A stretch of DNA of 64,000 bases from Clitopilus passeckerianus (GCA_944990035.1 CALYLX010000020.1:62001-126000); one strand, 5' to 3'; shown: positions 22,557 to 33,570, counted from the stretch's first letter. The notes: generated by a model from the sequence alone, not told the origin. A program made the numbers and translations.

Positions 22557-23591
22557 GGCTAGGTCGTAATAGATGGCTCAGGACCGGTGTAGCCTTGGGG
22601 CGGATAATCAGGACTAGAAAGACCCAAATGCCCTGGAGAGCTTTCCTCCGCAGCAAGAAGGCTTGGACTTTATATCCTCCTCATGGCTTCGCCATCGAAG
22701 CCCGGACAGTCAGTCAGGATGAATGATTATTCTGCCAATTGTAGCGAGACATTGATCGAAGATCCCCTAGACGTATGTTTTGAATCAAGCGATGCTGTCG
22801 CCTGACGTTCCATCTGTCAAGAACACGGCGTAGAGTAACGGACCTTGAGAGCACGGAGGACCACTTGCGTCATGTAGTGAATCACTACTCTGGTGTTCTT
22901 CAAGGGCTTGCCTGCCAGGGGACCTGGAGGGGGCTAAGCAGTCTCATTGACCAGCTAGGCAGGATAATTTGCCTCTACAGATGCGCCTTAGACCAGTTAC
23001 TTGGTGAGCAAGGGGTTAGAGTGAACGCATCGCGTGACGTTCAACCTGAAGGGCTTAAGGTCGGGAGCAGTTCATGTATAAAAAGCCGACAGTTCATGGG
23101 AAAAGATGACGCTGGTTGAAGAGAAAGACTCTGATGTACAGTTTGCCGAAAATCGATTATGCAATGGTGCTGTGTCGTTCGGCCCAATCGCCCGACATGT
23201 TTTTGTCGAGTCAGCTTACGACTTAGTATGAGCAGGTCGCCTGTAGCTCAAAGTAGAAGATTTTATGCAGATAAAGCAGTCAGCAAGCCTGTTACTCATG
23301 ACAGTTCATTTCAACGAGCCCTGGCTGAATTTGCTGCAGTTTGGCAACGCCGTCATCAAAGGAGGTGCATAGCCACAACGGGTGGTATGTCCGCTCCGAT
23401 TGGCTACTTGCAAGTTGACTCCGACCATCATGCACCTACAAAAACCTGTAGAAAACAATTCTGTAGCAAGAGGCATAGCCTTATCCTCTCTTATCCTGAT
23501 TGCGATATTGCGCGTGTAAACACGTTACATTTCCATTAAATTCCTCAAAGACGCGTCCGCGCATTCGTAGTCATCCCTCAGCGATCGAACC
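22557..23591. other. Intergenic region upstream of lipase 1
   Basis: About 1 kb between divergently oriented genes. No frame with recognisable content (a plus-strand frame at 23159-23539 is composed of unusual residues). TATAAAAAGCC lies near 23076-23086, and an ACGCGT element lies at 23551-23556, 36 bases before the next start codon. Confidence 0.5.
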
Positions 23592-24295
23592 ATGTTAGCG
23601 AGATTATTTGGTCAAAAACACCCAAAAGTCATATCAATGTGGGCTCCAGATGTCTGTGAGCTCGCAGTATGCCGCAAGTCATAAATTAGAGTAGCTAGGT
23701 CCTGACCGAATCTAGGCCCTTGTCGGCGCGCTGAAGACCGGAAACTATCTGTCGGCTGAAGCTTCTATTCACCCAGGCATGCATATTATGGCTATCGTAC
23801 CTGTCCTTCTCTGTTTTTGACTTAGCACTTAGATAGAGTGGAATTTAAGATTGATGGTGAGACGCTTGAAGCTCTTATATCCAGCGGTAATGAGGGCTGT
23901 AAGTGCTCTTCATCGTTGGAGCCAATCGGTCAATCTGCATTTCTTCAGCTCGTCGGTCTTACCGACACTATATATCAGGGGCGATGCAATCGTATACGAG
24001 GTTGGAACTTCTGAGGCCGAAGATGAAGACGGGGAGGAGCTCACAATTTCCCGTAACGAGCTATACGAGCTCGTCGAGGTGGATAAAGTAGGCCTTCCAG
24101 TGCTCGTGCTCATGTATCCTGACAGCGAGAGATCCAAAGAGATCAATGAGGGAATTGATTTTTACTCCCTTTCTCAAAAGGTAGGTTGGGCGGCTACACA
24201 CTTTTGTTGAAGACTGACAGATATCTCGGCATCGAAAAAAATGGCTTTTTTTGGTTATTCACGAGCATTTCGAAAGAGCTTTGGAAGGTGTGTAG
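23592..24295 (+). CDS. Small uncharacterised protein, tentative four-exon model
   Basis: Tentative exons 23592..23666, 23716..23796, 23833..24180 and 24221..24295, giving 192 residues. Supports: the ATG reads MLARLFGQKHPKVISMWAPD; exon 2 reads ALVGALKTGNYLSAEASIHP in phase; exon 3 ends with a well-formed segment, LPVLVLMYPDSERSKEINEG; and exon 4 reads WLFLVIHEHFERALEGV before a stop. Doubts: introns 2 and 3 would be only 36 and 40 bases, shorter than nearly all others here, and the first half of exon 3 is compositionally odd. It may be mis-spliced by me or be decaying. No domain recognised. Confidence 0.4.
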
Positions 24296-24480
24296 GATCT
24301 CATCAGGCTTCATCTCAGATTGATCCTACCGTATATTTTGCGGCCTGGCCGTAGGTTTCCGGTGGATATAGCTCATCTCCTTCTATGACAGTAGTATTGC
24401 CCTTCAACGTCTGCAAGATGTCAATCACTAGACGCGTTTATGGTTTTCAGTAAAAACTGGAAGATAAAACAGTCGAGTTG

Positions 24481-24559
24481 TGTCCCAGGGAGGATTCGAA
24501 CCTCCGGCTCATCGGTGTTCGGCCACAACGATGTGATTTAACCCCTAATCGACAAGGAC
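24481..24559 (-). tRNA. Second tRNA-His (GTG) copy with a 7-base insertion
   Basis: Same length and layout as the copy at 2537-2615, in opposite orientation. D arm, anticodon stem (CATCG/CGATG) and T arm are conserved; the anticodon loop region is TTGTGGCCGAACAC, so the 7-base insertion here is CCGAACA. The acceptor stem is GTCCTTG against CTGGGAC, which leaves one T-T mismatch at the sixth pair that copy 1 does not have. The A box has T in place of the purine (TTG for TRG). It may therefore be a weaker gene or a pseudogene; the B box GGTTCGAATCC is perfect. Flanking sequences of the two copies are unrelated. Confidence 0.7.
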
Positions 24560-24757
24560 TGTGTTGACTGTGGCGCCAAAGCGATTATATGCTTGTTTTC
24601 AGTGCTTTTGTATCTTCGGCGGATCCTAGAGCGGATGGAACGGTCGGTGAATGCTTGAGATGCGGTTTAAAGTCATAATCATTCCATTTGTAGTGGATTC
24701 GTGGTTAGCAAACATCAGGGTGCATTGGAGTCTACAGCGCGGGCTTCATAAATGAAT

Positions 24758-26292
24758 TTAGTTGGTCTTTTCAGTTTTTGGATCGGGGGTTGACTCCGAA
24801 TGGCAGAACGTGTCGTCAGACAGGATACCATAGTACTAGGAAATCAGCAGCAACGAATCAGTGACCGTGTTTGATCGCAAATGAAACAATTGAGGCTTAC
24901 CAGACCATGCGCCTCAACAAGGCCCTTGGTTGGAATGCTATCTGAGCAGCTGAGGTCCTCACCACTTGGGTCGCAAACCTTGACGACATCAAGAGAAAAG
25001 GGGTCCACAGATTGCCAATATTCAGTGCCTATAGTATTGCCTGTCAGCTGGCATTCACCACGAACAATCGGAGACAAACCGGTGTGGTGATATCCTAACA
25101 ACCTGGGAATAAGGGTGGGAACGCCATCATCTGTATGGACACCTTAGAAGGCCCAGTCATCAGTATATTCTCGATGTGAAGCAGAAAAACACCCACTGCG
25201 GTAGAGATTGCTGACGCCAACAACGTCGTTCACGAAGTTTGCGTATTGTTTATTGCCAACTCTTGGTTGCCCATAGGTAAACATCTGGACGTTGCTAGAG
25301 TCTATATCAGGACCTGAAGCGCTGTATCTTGGCAAAAACATGCTCACTTATCGGGGAAGTTCTGCTTTAGTGAGATGACAGCGACACTAGCCAAAGCACC
25401 TGACACAGAGTATCGTGAGATTTGTTACACAAAAGGCAGAGAAGCTACGTGATGTTCACCTCCCAAAGAATGTCCAATTGAGACGATGCTGTAGCCTGGA
25501 TGGGCAGCCAGCTCAGATTTGAACGTTGCCATTACATCGTCAGCGATGGAGTTCCATCTGTACGAGCCATTAGTGCCCATTCACTGCAATAGATAGTCCT
25601 GCACGCACGAAGTCAAGAAGCCGAGATGGATAAGGGTGAGGACTGCGAGGCCATCAAGTCGTGCACAGATGAGTAGAGGGACTACGTACTGGGTGCATTA
25701 ACTCCGGGGGAAAGGAAGGGAACGAGTGGAATGGTGAAATCAGTCAGCGCATCCTGATTTGAGGTTCTGTTAAAGACGGGACGCTGAGTACTCGGCATCT
25801 CAACGAAAGCCAAGGCAGAATCGGACGCACGTTCCACGGAATGCGATGAGAAGTTCCTTCCTGGTGTCATCTCGCGCAATGTAGGCTTGAGTGTCCGTAA
25901 GCTTCTGGTCGATCTATATGTCGAAGATAAGTGTTCCAGTATTGCATGGTAGTTCCACGCTGCTTGCCTGTTTGACCAAAGTATTCCCAAGGGGAGTTGG
26001 GCAGGAGTCGAGGGCCGCTCCGGTTGCATCTAGAATCTATGAGCTTTCATAACACAATGGGAACGAGATGAAACAGCCTACACTTCCAGTAGCGAACGAG
26101 GTCTTGGTATTGGCCTGAAAAGTTCGTGTTTATGTTAATACTCGTGTTTCCAAGCACGAACGTGAGCAATCCCTCACCGTCTGTGATTGCTCTCTTCGCG
26201 ATCCCAGAACTCCCTCGTGTGAGGAAGGCGGGAGAGGCGGATGCAACAAGAGCTGATGCCAGACAAGTGAGAAGAGCGACTGAGACTTTCAT
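24758..26292 (-). CDS. Secreted class-3 lipase/esterase, copy 2
   Basis: Twelve exons, complement(26178..26292, 26082..26114, 25968..26029, 25831..25913, 25690..25766, 25609..25642, 25460..25557, 25348..25399, 25197..25294, 25080..25142, 24901..25028, 24758..24835); 306 residues. The signal peptide is MKVSVALLTCLASALVASAS. Motifs parallel copy 1: ELLIAFRGT, SIGHSLGGA (nucleophile Ser), MFTYGQPRVGN, VHTDDGVPTLIPRLLGYHH (Asp) and VEAHGLYYG (His). It has twice as many introns as copy 1; intron 3 uses a GC donor (GCAAGC). Several acceptors were chosen by alignment with copy 1. The triad is complete, so the enzyme should be active outside the cell. The two copies share orientation and are separated by an unknown small gene and tRNA-His. 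Confidence 0.82.
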
Positions 26293-27403
26293 GTTCGAGC
26301 GGTTGGGGAAGCACCGAAAGACCTAAGGCCTGCGCTTCAACCCCAACATTTTCTCGGCCTTTATACATTCAGACAGAGCTCGGAAAGCACTTCGGGGAGG
26401 GCACCTGACCTCTATCTGTCATAAGTGGTTCTGACAGTGAAAATGAACGTTTAGCTTGTGCCGAAAGATCTTCCCGTGGTTCTTTAAAAATCGCATGGAA
26501 TCCACGCGGATATTGCACAAACAGGAAGTGCGGTGGGAAGTTTTCGGCGATATAATCAAGGGAAGGATGTTCGTTGTAGTTCGTCATTGCATGGAGCCTC
26601 AAGTGATACCCGAGGTCAATCTGCCCGGGACTGTCATGAAAACAAGACACATGGTCGGAATGGGAGAGTTCATTGCTAGGCGAGAAATTTATAACATACC
26701 TGAATGACAGCCAGCAGCCGGGTTGAGACCATAATACCAGCCGAAGTCATCAATAAAATTGAAGGGCGCGGATTTTTTCTTGGAAGAGACCTGGAAGGGC
26801 CCATGGGAAGTCCCTGTGTTGGTCTGGTCTGGTTCTAGCGGGAGATAACCAGAAGAGACAGAAAGAGAGTTCTCTATCCCTCGGTCGCCTCTGAAGCAGA
26901 ATGTCTGACCCTGAAGAGAAGAATCCAGATGAAACGCTAGAGGTTCTGAAGACTGGATCCAGCAATGAAAACCTGTCGAACCTCGTGTCAAAGAACGACA
27001 TATCCTCGAATCAAAGCTTGCCGAAGCCATCCTTGGCTGCGCAATAGTCATGTGTATAATCAACCGGTCAAATTTTGGACAGGTTACATGACCGGTCGAC
27101 CGTAAGTATTGGAAGTTATAAACAAAAATGAGCTTCCATGACACTGCCACGAACAAGTTGTTCAACTCCGCCGTCTACTCACACATATTATGGGCGCTTA
27201 TTGAGCGCTTATGAACAAAGCTGCAACCTCGGTTGTCTCATGGGTAATCATCGGCAGATAGCATATTCATCCTAGATCTAACGACTATCATACAGATGGA
27301 GGGTATCAGAACATACATGCAGCAAATAAGTGGAGCCCAGTCCCCAGCCCGTCAACCCACGAAGTGGTTGACAGAAAATCAGATACAATCAGATACAAAA
27401 CAA
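26293..27403. other. Intergenic region with unresolved frames
   Basis: About 1.1 kb. Two minus-strand frames (26689-27165 and 26369-26650) face a GTATGT donor and a GACAG acceptor, but the phases do not join (phase 1 against phase 2), and neither has a recognisable domain. I see no supported gene; the region should contain the lipase 2 promoter and the EXO84 terminator. Confidence 0.45.
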
Positions 27404-30400
27404 TCAGAACATCCCTTCCCTTTGTGGCCCCAACCCACTCTGCCTACCAGCAGTACTCCCCGGCCGATTCGTCGATCTCGGCGGTGGTGCAGGACTCATC
27501 CGCGCCGGTCTATATGGCCGATCCTTATCTCTCCCATCGTCCTCAACACCATACCCAAAGCCAGACACCTCTCTGCCTGTGGGTCGAAGTGGGGAAATGG
27601 CCGCGCTTCTGGGAACAGGAGACGCCAGCGTGACATTGATGTTATCATCTTGGGTCTGGTCAAAGGAAGGTAGCTGTGGTGCAGCTGATCGAGGAGTACG
27701 GGGAGGGGCAGCTGAGACGGGTGTTCTTGATCGTGGAGGAGCTGCAGAGACGGGTGTCCTCGTCCTTGGAGGTACTGCAGAACCCGGAGTCCTAGGTCTC
27801 AACGGAGCAGTCGCCCCGCTGGGCGCCGCTGAGGCAGGTGTCCTCGTCTTGTCCCGTTCGGGCAAATTGAAGGTGGCGGACATCGCTGAGACGCCAGGCG
27901 TGTTATTGGGATAGCTTGTAGCGTTGCTGTAGTTTGACATAGACGAATAACCCGACCCTGGAGGCGCAGAGGGTATAGGGCTCAACAGTCCACCAGGAGA
28001 GGGTGACGGGTTCGACCTCACAGAAGCTGCAGAGGGGGGAGGTGCCAGCGAATCAAGGTTGAGAGCTGGAGGTTTGGTACCAGCGGCTGATGAGCCTGAT
28101 CTTGACCTAGTGGTGACCGACCCAGACCTCGATCGACTGCCGGAAACAGATAGGGATTGAGCTTCGGAAGGGGCTGGTGTCCGTTTTCGCGAGGGAGGGA
28201 CCGGTTCAATTGTAGGTGGTTGGTCAAATGTAAACTGCGGAACGGCCTGGGGCTTTTTGGGCTCGAAAGGCTGTTGTGAGGTTTCTGGTTTTGGTAGTGG
28301 TATGGGGTTCTTGACCAGGAGTGCGTCGAAGAGGTAGCGGAAATCTAGGCCGTATTCTTGCAGTAGCTATATGCACGCCGTAAGAATAGATTCTGAGCCT
28401 GAGCAAATGGTCTACAAACCTTTCGACTTTGGGCATGGACAATTTTGAGGGCATCCTCAACTACTTTGTTGTCCACGTCAGCAGTGAAGACTTGCTTCCT
28501 GAAGGTTGCAGCAAAATCTTCGAGCTGGTCTTTGACCCAGTCGATAAATGCTATAATGCTGATCAGACAGGGTATTTTGCCTCATAAATAACAACATACC
28601 ACTTGCAACCTCATTCTCCTTAAAGCTCGCCAAGAACCAATCGGCCGTATGCTTGATGGCGGTAAAGTATATCACTGCCAGCTCGCCGATGCAACTGGTG
28701 ATATTGCCATCGAAGACGATCCTCCTCAGATGGCTTTTTAGCACTTTGGTTCGCATCTGGAGGAACGCTGATCGGGCAGCAGGGCCAGCCTTCAGACGAA
28801 TGAGGTAGCCAATGAAGGAAACGACTGTAGATTTGCGACTACTTGGAAGAGCAAGTGCGGAGAGAAGGGAGGAAGTGAGGCGGGCAGAGAGGACGGTCAG
28901 TTTATTTGCAAGCAATGGCATTGTCGCAGACTTTGATTGGCCTAAGGATGCATCATTGGTGGATGTTCAGCGGCAGCATCAGCTAGCATAGCTCCATACC
29001 TTCTTCGACGAGCTTGACAGCCTTCTCCCATTCTCGCAAAGCAATCGCAACGGTAAGTTCATCAGACCATTCGGCCACCCATCGGACGTCCCGTTCAGAT
29101 TTGGACTTGGCACCGCCATCTGATTCTGTTCCAGGAATCTCGCCTCCTCGAATAGCTAGGTCAGCCATCCATTCAGGCATGGCGGGCACAGAACCTCGCT
29201 GTCAAATCGTTTGAGCCTCAGGTTCAGACAAAAGTGTGAAGAGACCTACGTCACCACCAGCACCTTGCCAAAGGCTTTTGCGCCTCTCGTGTTCCCCTTC
29301 GCGTTCCTTTCGTTTCTTCTCGGCTAGCTCTTCAGCAACTTGCCTGAGTTGAGCAAGAAGTGCCTTCTTTTCTGCCGGAGTTTCTGTCCGATAGACGTGG
29401 GTTTCTTTCCCTTGCCTGATCTTGAACACATTCGTCATCCCTAACAACATATTATTAGACTTGCAACAAGGGAAAGCAAAAGTGCACCCACTGGGTGAAT
29501 CCTTGGTGTCAAGAACCAACATCTCATTTATTGGCCAACACCTCTCCGCGACAAGCTTGCCCTCATTCACGGAGTTGGCGCCAGAACTTGACCCATCTGC
29601 ACCAGCCTTTCTTCTCCTTCTCCTTGCAACCAGTACAAGATCGTCCAATACGACAAACCTGACTTTGCCGATAACCTTGTACGTCGCCGAGTTGAGACTG
29701 TGGACTCCTTCAACCTCAGCGACAACGTGCCTGCCGGGTGTTGTTGGCGCAAACTTGACCGCGCCCTCTATGCTGGCGTGAAGTTCCTGCATTTGATTGT
29801 GATACATGACGCGAAGATCTGCCACAGAAGAGCGCTTGTATGTTGAGATGATGTTGGGGTTGGCAGATTGGATAGTTGGGTCAGGTATATGCAGGAGAAA
29901 CGGCATATATTTGTACTCGGAGAGGATATCTTTGAGCTCAAGCATGTCAGATTCGAGAGTTGTAATCTCTTTGGATATTTGGACGAATTCTGCGTAACTA
30001 GTGCGAATGTTAGCCTGGTGGTATATATGCGGGTAATTCCATACTTTTTGAAGACATTTTGCTGGAGTTCCAAGTTCGTGTCCTCCTTAGCGTTCCGTAG
30101 TGAAGATTGAAGAGACCTGACTTCGGCCTCTGTTGAATTTGCCAGCTTCGCCTTCAGATCTGAGGCTCTGAATGAGCACACGAACGGCTCACATTGGGCA
30201 GAACTCACAAGCATCAGGGTCAAAGTTGTCGTCTTCAAGTATTTTCTTGTCTTCCTTCACAGTGCCTATACCACGGTCCCCATCCGCCATCCCCATGCCG
30301 TCCCCGAAGCTCATCATTGCATCCTGTCCAAGGCCAGCAGGTAACCCGGGCATTGGAGGAAGCGGCTCCATACTTGTTGGGCTGGTCACCATCTCTGCAT

Positions 30401-30557
30401 AGCGCATAGACATCCGCTTCTTGATTCTGTCATCGACACGAGCTTTTGCTGCAGCACCAGGTCGAGGAATTGGTTGCCCCGGTATGGGTGGTCCCTGGGG
30501 TGGGAGTGTCGGCTTGCGCGTCGCACGACGGGGAGTGCGGAGCGATGTTTCCTGCAT
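27404..30557 (-). CDS. EXO84: Exocyst complex component Exo84
   Basis: Exons complement(30209..30557, 30045..30165, 29492..29997, 29250..29440, 29000..29198, 28600..28941, 28420..28550, 27404..28366); 933 residues. Family hallmarks in order: a Pro-rich head, a coiled-coil region (LKAKLANSTEAEVRSLQSSL, NYAEFVQISKEITTLESDM), a PH-like domain (VIGKVRFVVLDDLVLVARRR, GMTNVFKIRQGKETHVYR-like segment) and the helical Exo84 C-terminal domain (ERDVRWVAEWSDELTVAIAL, GELAVIYFTAIKHTADWFLA). Known role: tethering of secretory vesicles at the plasma membrane. After the folded part there is an extra disordered tail of roughly 220 residues rich in Pro, Ser, Ala, Arg with tandem repeats, making the protein longer than typical fungal Exo84. 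It shares a 185-base region with the divergent phosphatase gene. Confidence 0.92.
27677..27845 (-). repeat. Tandem 10-residue-type repeats in the Exo84 tail
   Basis: Within the last exon of EXO84 a unit of the form R-T-P-V-S-A-A-P-P-R is repeated about five times with variation (TPASAAPSG, TPGSAVPPR, TPVSAAPPR twice, TPRSAAPQ). At DNA level this appears as a degenerate 24-30 base tandem array. It is likely to vary in copy number between strains. Confidence 0.75.
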
Positions 30558-30742
30558 CTTTTCTGTCCTGTATATCCTGCTGGTCGTCTTCGTGGATTCG
30601 TCGCGGGTCAAGCCCGATGGACGATGGCCGTCGTAAAGGTCGTGATGAACGTCGTGACGGTCTTGATCACGGTCACGGCGATAAACTTGGACACTGGCTT
30701 AGGCGCCCGTCACAGTTACTCCTATCTTTCGTTGCTACTATC
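30558..30742. promoter_or_regulatory. Divergent promoter of EXO84 and the tyrosine phosphatase
   Basis: 185 bases between the two start codons. The plus-strand frame of the phosphatase stays open through this segment, but no homology supports coding there. The segment holds a CGTGATGAACGTCGTGACGG stretch and a GATCACGGTCACGG stretch with repeated CACG/CGTGA-type elements. Confidence 0.45.
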
Positions 30743-32047
30743 ATGGCCACTACAGGGGCAACGACTCGAAAGATCCCTACTTGGTTGACCAAACATGCCT
30801 CATATGACTATTTGACCGCAGTCCTTGATACTCTCTCCGATCGCGAAACGCAACGGCATCTCGCACGCCAAGCTTCTCTTCAATCGGTGTGGAATGGAGC
30901 CAACCCACCATCGGCTCAGTCAAAACTTCGCGAATTGATGCCTAGCTTCGTTTCTTCTGGGGCTCCGGACACAAAGGACCACTATTCTATAAAGCATGGC
31001 TTCCATCTTGACAACAGGACAAGAAATCGGTACACGGATATAATTCCATATGACCGCACTCGTATCCGAGTAGCGCCTGCTACCAGTGCTCAAACCTCTT
31101 CACAGGAAACGGAAACTGGGCATTACCTGAATGCCAGTTGGGTGCTTGAGCGCTACGGGCACAAATGGTGGATCGCTTCCCAAGCCCCACTCCCAAACAC
31201 AGCCTATACATTTCTCAGCATCTTCCTCCAGCCATCAACCTCCCCACCCGAAACCATCTTACCTTCATCAGGTCCTCATACACGACCGAAGTTTGGTCGA
31301 ATACGGACTGTTGTACAGTTGACACAAAATGTCGAGAGTGGTCGACGCAAAGCCCATGCTTATTTCCCAAGCAAGGTCGGAAGCTCTCAAATCATCCTTC
31401 CGGATACCGCAAAGGAGCACGAGGGTCGTTCTGTCGCGATCAAGGTGTCTTTACTACAGGAGAAGCGCGTCAAAGAGGCCAATTGCATCCAAAGCACCAT
31501 ATTGGTGTCTCGTGTCACTCTCGACGATCGTCGACCCAGTAATTCGAGCCCGTCCGAGAGCATCAGCTATACCGAAGATGAATCATCAACCGTAACGTTC
31601 GAACACATGCTTTTCACCGCCTGGCCAGATCATGGAGTTCCAACTCCTAAAGACCGCGCTAGCCTTTTAGCCTTCCTCCACCTAGTCGATAAGACAAACA
31701 GCGAGATCCCCACCCTCTCATCACCCTCACCAGACACCGAGATCGACCCGGACCCACCAATAATCGTCGGCTGTTCAGCTGGTATTGGCCGTACGGGATC
31801 TTTCATTGCACTTTCATCCCTCTTGAGAGCATTTGGGTTCTTACCGCCGCCCAATGTACCGACAGATGCGTCGGTGATACCTCAGAGTCTGCTAGGCAGA
31901 TTGCCGAAGGAATTTGAAGAAGATATGGTGGCTTGGGAAATTGACTCGCTGAGGGAGCAAAGACCGAGAATGGTAGAGAGGGAGGAGCAGGTTGAATGCA
32001 TCTATGAGGTTTTAGCGGCCGCGTTCGAAGCTGAGGGGACATCCTGA
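30743..32047 (+). CDS. Protein tyrosine phosphatase, classical PTP fold
   Basis: Single exon, 434 residues from ATG 30743 (MATTGATTRKIPTWLTKHAS). All catalytic elements are present: DNRTRNRYTDIIPYDRTR substrate-binding loop region, YLNASWVLERYGHKWWIASQ, the WPD loop WPDHGVP (W294, D296) and the signature CSAGIGRTGSF with Cys344 and Arg350. Known role: removal of phosphate from phosphotyrosine in regulatory proteins such as MAP kinases. A poorly conserved insertion sits between the Q-loop-like region and the WPD loop. The open frame extends upstream without homology, so the internal ATG was chosen. It is the intact relative of the catalytically dead protein at 6824-7750. Confidence 0.88.
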   Translation: MATTGATTRKIPTWLTKHASYDYLTAVLDTLSDRETQRHLARQASLQSVWNGANPPSAQSKLRELMPSFVSSGAPDTKDHYSIKHGFHLDNRTRNRYTDIIPYDRTRIRVAPATSAQTSSQETETGHYLNASWVLERYGHKWWIASQAPLPNTAYTFLSIFLQPSTSPPETILPSSGPHTRPKFGRIRTVVQLTQNVESGRRKAHAYFPSKVGSSQIILPDTAKEHEGRSVAIKVSLLQEKRVKEANCIQSTILVSRVTLDDRRPSNSSPSESISYTEDESSTVTFEHMLFTAWPDHGVPTPKDRASLLAFLHLVDKTNSEIPTLSSPSPDTEIDPDPPIIVGCSAGIGRTGSFIALSSLLRAFGFLPPPNVPTDASVIPQSLLGRLPKEFEEDMVAWEIDSLREQRPRMVEREEQVECIYEVLAAAFEAEGTS

Positions 32048-32138
32048 TGATGGTGTATCTATCTGGAATGGAATCGGACAGCAAGAAATAGACTTAATCC
32101 TCTCTCGATGGACCATACTATATATGTACTAGGCCTAG

Positions 32139-33570
32139 TCAATATAACAGTCCAGATAGATCTTTCCATTGTGCCAATCTCACCCGCATGCCCCCATCGT
32201 TCAGAAGGTCAACACGGACCAGTATATCCCTAACCGGTCCACTGTCTTTATCGTCCTTCATGTCCCAAATGATTAGGACATCCCTTTTATACCTGCCCCC
32301 TGCCGTTCTCCGGCCGCGCTCTTCGAGCTTTTCCAGCCATTCCTCCATAATCGCCCAGGGACGTGCTACCAGGCGTGTTAGATGGGGTAAAATCGTGGCG
32401 GGGCCCGATAATGGAATGGAGGTTGTGGGAGCTTCGGCACAGGGCACAATGAGCTCTTCTAGATGTGTGCAGCGCGTTACGATCTGGCCCATTTCGAGAG
32501 CGGGAACTTTGGTATCGATGCGGAGGCGGATCAAAGTGTCCGAGAACCTGATGATTTGAGGCTCCAATCCATTAACCCATGGCGGCTGCCTGTTGTCGAA
32601 CTCGTCCAAGACCATGAGAGCGAGCTCGCTAAGCCGTGGGGCGTGGATGTGGCTGAGAATTGCCTTGAATTCGGTGTTCCACAGGCTGGGTTGTAGGGTT
32701 AAATGAGTCAGTTGTGGGAGCGACATAGTTTTAATCGGCCTGAGGTCCGGTAATTCCGGTAAATCTATCTCAGCATACATATCCTCGTAGGAGGGTTTAT
32801 ATACCAGCTTTCTGAGTAAACTCGTCTTTTGCAGTAGGCAAAATAATGCCCGCATTGGACATAGGACGCCGTCGAGGATAAGCTCGGTGAACTGAGGGAG
32901 ATAGGGGTGAAATGGAAATGTTGGATGCGGTTCTGTTGGAATGCCATAAATCCGTGAGGTTTAATAGGGGTGTCCCCGAAAGAAATGGACCCATACCACC
33001 ATAGAAGACCTGTAATTTTTCTGGAACAGGGACATCCTTGCCTCGCCACATCACGTCGAGGCTTACAACCCTCTCCCATATAGGTAACATCAACTTGGTA
33101 AAGGAAGTCATCCAACACGGAATCCTGTCTCCATGAAGGTGTAGCATTAAGCGCCGGCCATCGCTCCTCAGTAGTGTCTCCTGGAACTGGTCTGCGAAGT
33201 GCTTGCTTCCTATGTTGAGCGCAATCAATACGTTCCGCCAGAAGTCAGGATTGCCCAGTGCTAACGATCTCCAAGAAGAGCAGACGTGGAGAATAGCGGT
33301 CGGTGACTGGGTAAACTCCCAAGGAATTGGAATGGGCTCCCCGAGTGTGCGCCATTGGAAAAATTGCATCAAGACTTCTGGTGGCATTCGACGTATTGGT
33401 GAGTGCTCCAGATGTACGTCGTTTTGATGCTTCGTGCGCTTGCGGGCATTCTTTCTGAACGAGGGCCTCGATGACATCTGTGACTCGACAAGCGCCGAGC
33501 CACTACTAGGAGAGAAAACAGGTGAAGGTGTCTTTGGCATTAGTCCGTGCCGCCGGGTTTGGGGTGGCAT
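32139..33570 (-). CDS. F-box/LRR-like protein, tandem copy 1
   Basis: Exons complement(32997..33570, 32139..32932), 455 residues. The N-terminal part is basic and disordered; from about residue 65 the F-box-like segment SPIRRMPPEVLMQFFQWRTL is followed by ILHVCSSWRSLALGNPDFWR, the usual 'VCS.WR..A...P.LW' signature of basidiomycete F-box proteins. The second exon contains irregular leucine-rich repeats (LPQLTHLTLQPSLW, ARCTHLEELIVPC-type motifs) and ends with LNDGGMRVRLAQWKDLSG. Known role: substrate adaptors of SCF ubiquitin ligases, binding Skp1 through the F-box. Copy 2 at 33941-35376 has the same layout with an exon 1 of identical length. Confidence 0.78.

Noticed and set aside
26369..27165. 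Two minus-strand open frames (93 and 158 codons) facing a GTATGT donor and a GACAG acceptor
   Set aside because: The splice phases do not match (phase 1 into phase 2), no start context or domain is recognisable, and no alternative site repairs it. It could be a broken gene but evidence is too thin.
30446..30742. 99-codon upstream extension of the tyrosine phosphatase frame
   Set aside because: It begins at a TTG, overlaps EXO84 exon 1 on the other strand, and has no homology to the phosphatase family; chance openness is likely.
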